64,000 nucleotides of DNA from Parietaria judaica. Taxonomy: Eukaryota > Streptophyta > Magnoliopsida > Rosales > Urticaceae. The notes below the pieces were generated by a model. It saw only the letters and a program-made list of their open reading frames with translations, was not told where the DNA came from and made no database searches. Below, in pieces: positions 60,279 through 64,000 of this stretch. Each line of letters begins with the position of its first letter. Position 1 is the first letter of the stretch. The position numbers were made by a program, and so were the translations under genes. The stretch covers positions 15,275,001 through 15,339,000 of the forward strand of contig OX940866.1 in NCBI GenBank assembly GCA_954871525.1. The letters are read 5' to 3'.

Positions 60279-61685
60279 ATGCCGACACGATGTGACTCTC
60301 GTCTTCGACACCGTGAGAAAGCCGAGAGGCTTGAACCGGTGGAGATAATGATAGAAAGGTTAGCACAACGGATTTGCACTGCTGTGAGTGAGCATAGAAA
60401 GAAGGAAATTCGATTTTCTAGGCGAAGACGAGAGAAGCTTGACGAAAATGGCAGAAGAAGAGCTTCAAATTCGTCCAAACCAGAATTTTCAATTCTGCGC
60501 ACGCCAAGTGTTCGACGAAATATCGCAGTGCACAAAACAGCCTACAACACACCCTTATGCGAGCCCACAGCTCCCCGACGCACCCCCATCAGTGCCGCAA
60601 CACCCCAACGCACGCTCATCAGCGCCACAGCGGCACAACATGTGCCCATTGGTGCCTTGATGCTCCGACAAGCCCCAATAGACTCCACAGAGCCACAACG
60701 CCGAAACCCAACACCATACTACACCCAAGCTGTTGTCCACGATAGCCACAATGCACAGCCCCACACGCAGAAGCTCCACAGTCTGCTCAACACGCCACGG
60801 AGCCCGAGACAAACGCTCCGCATTGCCCGGACAACCCGTAAAATCTTAACACACAACAGGTGTTTGAGAGAAGACGTTGGTGACCCTCCAAGTAACTTTT
60901 GGCTCCTTTTCAAGGAGGCGAAGTTTGCAGACCCCGTGCACGACCCACCGAGTCATTTTTTGTTCTTATTCGAGGAGTCGGAGCCAAGAGTCCACGTGTA
61001 CAAAGGGCCGAAGTACGGCGAGACCGTTTGCGCCGAGACAGAGTACGCCGAAGGCCCCAACAATGAGCCCGTGTATGATTTGTACGACAACGATGTATAC
61101 GACGAGCCCGTATTTGATGAGGTAGAGTATGCTCAAGTCGTTTACGACAACCCCGTGTATGACGAGGAGGATTACACCGAAGCCATCTATAACGAGGCTT
61201 TGTACGATGATTTTTTGTATGCCAAGGAGTTAAATGGCAAAGCGGAGGACGAAGAGGAGAATGATGAGAGTGATACAAGCATGTCCCTCATAGCTTGCGA
61301 GCCGTGTTCGTACCCAACGGGGAGGGTCGAGGTTTCTTTGGTGCCGAGTAAGGCCACCGAGGCGATCGCACCGAACAAATCGAGCAAGTTTCGAACATGT
61401 GGTGATCTTTTTGCACCGACTTCCAAAGGGACGAAGCAGCCCAATGTCATTTTTATATTGATCCCGAATGAGTTAATTAACAAGCTTCCCGAAGAGCCAC
61501 TCATCGAGATACAGGTCAAGAAACTCGGGAAACCGCGGGATGAGCCGACCGAGGAGCAAGCAATCAAGCAAGACAATGAGCCGCCCGACAAACTGCCTGA
61601 CATTATCGCGAAGATGGACAGCCCCAACTGCCCGCCCAAACCACCCATGGAAACACGTTCAAATTCGTGGACGAATTCTCTCTGA
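60279..61685 (+). CDS. Intact 468-codon ORF of a short LTR element, unrecognised
   Basis: Starts at the first ATG after the primer-binding site (an in-frame run from 60219 has no ATG and lies in the LTR) and ends at TGA 61683-61685. The N-terminus is basic, beginning MPTRCDSRLRHREKAERL, with SRRRREKLDENGRRR soon after. A Pro/Thr-rich stretch follows. Two DPPS-F--LF motifs (DPPSNFWLLF, DPPSHFLFLF) come next, then about 90 residues rich in Tyr, Asp and Glu with repeated VYDEPVFDE-like words. The C-terminal third is mixed and contains VIFILIPNELINKLPEEPLI. Acidic YD/VYDE stretches occur between gag and protease in some gypsy elements, so a rearranged gag derivative is possible, but no zinc knuckle or D-T/S-G is present. 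The frame is intact although LTRs have diverged slightly, so selection or recency may explain it. Function unknown. Confidence 0.6.
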   Translation: MPTRCDSRLRHREKAERLEPVEIMIERLAQRICTAVSEHRKKEIRFSRRRREKLDENGRRRASNSSKPEFSILRTPSVRRNIAVHKTAYNTPLCEPTAPRRTPISAATPQRTLISATAAQHVPIGALMLRQAPIDSTEPQRRNPTPYYTQAVVHDSHNAQPHTQKLHSLLNTPRSPRQTLRIARTTRKILTHNRCLREDVGDPPSNFWLLFKEAKFADPVHDPPSHFLFLFEESEPRVHVYKGPKYGETVCAETEYAEGPNNEPVYDLYDNDVYDEPVFDEVEYAQVVYDNPVYDEEDYTEAIYNEALYDDFLYAKELNGKAEDEEENDESDTSMSLIACEPCSYPTGRVEVSLVPSKATEAIAPNKSSKFRTCGDLFAPTSKGTKQPNVIFILIPNELINKLPEEPLIEIQVKKLGKPRDEPTEEQAIKQDNEPPDKLPDIIAKMDSPNCPPKPPMETRSNSWTNSL

Positions 61686-62276
61686 ATCGACGAGAATGAT
61701 GCGGTCCTAAAACGCCATGGAAAACCACCCGACTCGACAAACACACCCCGAATTCGAGGACGAATTCTTTCCATCCCGGAGAGAATGATGCAGGCCGAAA
61801 AAGCGGACTTCGATTTTGAATGCATTCTATATTTTATACTTGTATGTCGTTCTTAATTATTATCGTTTATTGTTTATTTTTGTTGTCATTTTGATTTCCG
61901 TAAAAACTACATGTCATTTAGCTTTAGCGAAAACTACATTTTGTTTTTTGTTTGGGTTGTTGATGCATTATATAAGCATCATTTTGGGTCTTGTAATGGG
62001 AGATGTTGATGAAATGAAAAATTGAAGCTTGAGAGTTTCCCCCAAATCCGAGCGTCGTGAGCGAGCTCCGTGTTTGATGCCTTCGATCCGGTATTCGTGC
62101 GCGGATCAACGGTTCTTGGATGCCCAAGCCTAGCTATTCGTACGCGAATCAATAGGCGAGGAAGGTTCTTCGATCGGGTATTCGCGAGCGAATCAACGAT
62201 CCTAGTTCAACTATCACGGTAATGATATCTATCTAGTTCGATTTGTATTTTAGTTTTCCTCCGCTGCGTCACAAAG

Positions 62277-62528
62277 TGATGTTTTTTCTTCTTGTCAGAC
62301 AACGGTATTGAGTTTTTTTTTTCTTTTTTTTTTTCTATATAAATTCTCCTAATATTAAAAATCGTAAGAGTTTTTTTCGGCTAAAGAACAGCAAAGACAT
62401 GTCTGGATTATGCATCAACATTTGTCAGCTTATAGATTCAAAGATTATGTAGTTGGATTATTGGACCAACATGTAGTTGAATTTAATCCAACAATAATTG
62501 ATTTTTCAGCTTGCTATAGTGAATTGGC

Positions 62529-62562
<34 letters not shown>

Positions 62563-62819
62563 TAAGAGGAAACAAACAATTTTAATAATTAAAGAATTAA
62601 AAGTCAACAATCACAATTATGATCTTGACATTGCTTATTAATAATTAATAAGTACTTTTATTTTGTTAAATTTTAAGCTAATATTGTGTTTGGTAAGTTA
62701 TTAATAAAAGCACTTCAACAAAAAAATTAACTTTTTTATAGTCAAAATTCAAAAGCATGTAATAGATGGTTTTCTAGAATTTATTTTTGCTTTTCTTCTT
62801 TTCTATCTCCATAAATATT
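62277..62819. other. AT-rich intergenic DNA
   Basis: T-rich tract at about 62316-62336 and a (TA)n run at 62530-62560; nothing else recognised. Confidence 0.5.
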
Positions 62820-63240
62820 TTTTGAGTGGTAAAAGTACTAAAACACATATTATTATTGCGGTTAAGATTTCAATTCTTTTTAAGTCGTAAAAGAATAATT
62901 TTTTATGACCATATTTTTTTAATTATTATGGTTAAAGTACCAATTCTTTTTGGATGGTAAAGATGCCAATTTTTTACGCTTATTTTTTTAAAAATTATTT
63001 CAGTTGAATTACCAATTCCTATTGGGTGGTAAAAGTACCAAAAATATTTTACTACTGCGGTTAAAGTACCAATTTTCTAAGTTGGTAAAAGTACCATTAT
63101 TTTACGTTCATATTCTTAAATTACTATAGTTAAAGTACCAATTCTTTTTGGAAGGTAAACGTAAATAAAAAAACAAATACATATTATCATTGCAGTTAAC
63201 GTATTAATTCTTTTTAGTTGGTAATAAAAGTACCAATTTT
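62820..63240. repeat. ~70 bp degenerate tandem repeat
   Basis: About six copies of a unit built on GGTTAAAGTACCAATTCTTT followed by GGTAAAAGTACCAATTTTTT and TACGTTCATATTTT. Unit starts are near 62861, 62930, 63003, 63058, 63128 and 63195. Confidence 0.7.
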
Positions 63241-64000
63241 TTTTTACCGTGGACAGAAGAAACGTGGATGTAAAAAATTGATACTTTCATCAGCACAAAA
63301 GGCACAACAAATTAAGAAAGATTTATTTTATTTTATTCATTGAATAATTATATTATTTAAATTATTTTTTAAAACTTTTTATATAATATTGAGATTTAAC
63401 TAATATTATTTATGTATACTTTTGTATTTTTTGACATTTAGAAGCTAATTAAGTAAAACTAGTTATCAAGCACCAAACTGGAACTTTTTAAAAAACTAAT
63501 TTTTTTTATTAAGCAAACAATGCATTACTTTCTATGACAACATTTTTTATGACAGTAAATTTTAAAAGCAAATCTTGGAAACAGCACAATGCTAAATTGG
63601 GCCTATATCATTTCCGGTATAAAAAATAATATTATCATTGTGCAAAAAGAATTGGGAGTCCAACTATTGTACTTTCTTTTAGGTCTGATCATTTTTTGGA
63701 AAGAGTTCGAATTTCAAAGTTAGAATTCGATATTTTTTTTTTATAATCTTAGGATTTAGAATTTAGCATTTGGTGTTTGAGTTTTGAGTTGAATTCCAAA
63801 AGACAATCGGAATGGTATATCTAAGTGGAATACAATTGATATCTAGAAAATCATAACACCAATGTTGTGATTAGTAATCTCGATATCAACTTCGAACTGT
63901 TAAAACCAAAATTCGACATACTTTTTGACATATTATGATCAAACCAAAATTCGAATATGTAATAAAATATGTAATCAAAATGTATTTTATAGTTTTGTTT
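63241..64000. other. AT-rich intergenic DNA to the window edge
   Basis: Homopolymer-rich, with no ORF, RNA gene or transposon ends visible. Confidence 0.5.

Larger units (their letters stand above)
59763..62271 (+). mobile_element. Short LTR retroelement with near-identical LTRs
   Basis: 2,509 bp, TSD CAAAG (59758-59762 and 62272-62276). LTRs are 59763-60247 (485 bp) and 61786-62271 (486 bp), TGATGC...GCGTCA, differing by my reading at seven substitutions and one indel. The primer-binding site and one long ORF lie between them. The 3' LTR is preceded by the purine-rich CCCGGAGAGAA. No gag capsid, protease, polymerase or integrase motif is visible, so it resembles the non-autonomous TRIM/LARD/TR-GAG class, depending on what the ORF is. 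Confidence 0.88.

Overview
This window looks like nuclear DNA of a flowering plant, probably a eudicot. It is AT-rich intergenic sequence packed with nested transposable elements, with one clearly functional-looking host gene. There are no operons, Shine-Dalgarno sites or CRISPR arrays; the gene has GT-AG introns. All coordinates, target-site duplications (TSDs) and splice sites were read by eye, without database searches.

Layout. (1) 1-10,579: a fragment of a DUF1985-type protein (9-446, continuing into repeat sequence), then three tandem copies of a ~695 bp unit. The third copy is split by an 8 kb composite LTR insertion (1955-9969, TSD TATAA). That composite holds a block of foreign DNA (an unrecognised ORF, two minisatellites) and a further nested solo LTR (4910-7821). 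(2) 10,580-17,100: two MITE-like elements, then a nine-exon gene on the + strand for the CCR4-NOT subunit CNOT9/CAF40 (RCD1 family), exons spanning 11,799-17,078, with another MITE in intron 5. (3) 17,100-21,400: intergenic DNA with a 971 bp foldback element bounded by a perfect 9 bp TSD (20,345-21,315). (4) 21,403-51,361: a 30 kb nest. The outer element is a Ty3/gypsy Tat-like retrotransposon on the + strand with a decayed gag-protease, no visible reverse transcriptase or integrase, a RNase H remnant and a long antisense ORF on the - strand. Its antisense ORF is broken by two oppositely oriented solo LTRs (29,865-32,541 and 32,660-35,413). Its 3' LTR is split by a 12 kb Copia element on the - strand (38,365-50,336, TSD CAGGC), whose own reverse transcriptase is split by a third-level solo LTR (41,808-43,990, TSD GTATG). 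(5) 51,367-64,000: intergenic DNA, a hAT-type element (53,554-54,522, 8 bp TSD), a 5 kb Mutator-like element with long inverted ends, an Ulp1 protease exon and a large hairpin-forming tandem array (54,709-59,672), and a young-looking LTR element with near-identical LTRs and one intact 468-codon ORF of unrecognised function (59,763-62,271).

How the parts relate. The only host gene product is CNOT9, a scaffold subunit of the cytoplasmic deadenylase complex that shortens mRNA poly(A) tails. Everything else is mobile DNA, mostly dead. One Copia LTR family (about 2.7 kb LTR) accounts for most insertions here: three solo LTRs, one near-complete element and one rearranged copy. The most unusual structures are the hairpin array inside the Mutator-like element, the intact ORF of the short LTR element, the gene-fragment-bearing composite LTR, and an asymmetric C-to-T difference at the inner edge of three TSDs that fits CHG-context cytosine deamination.
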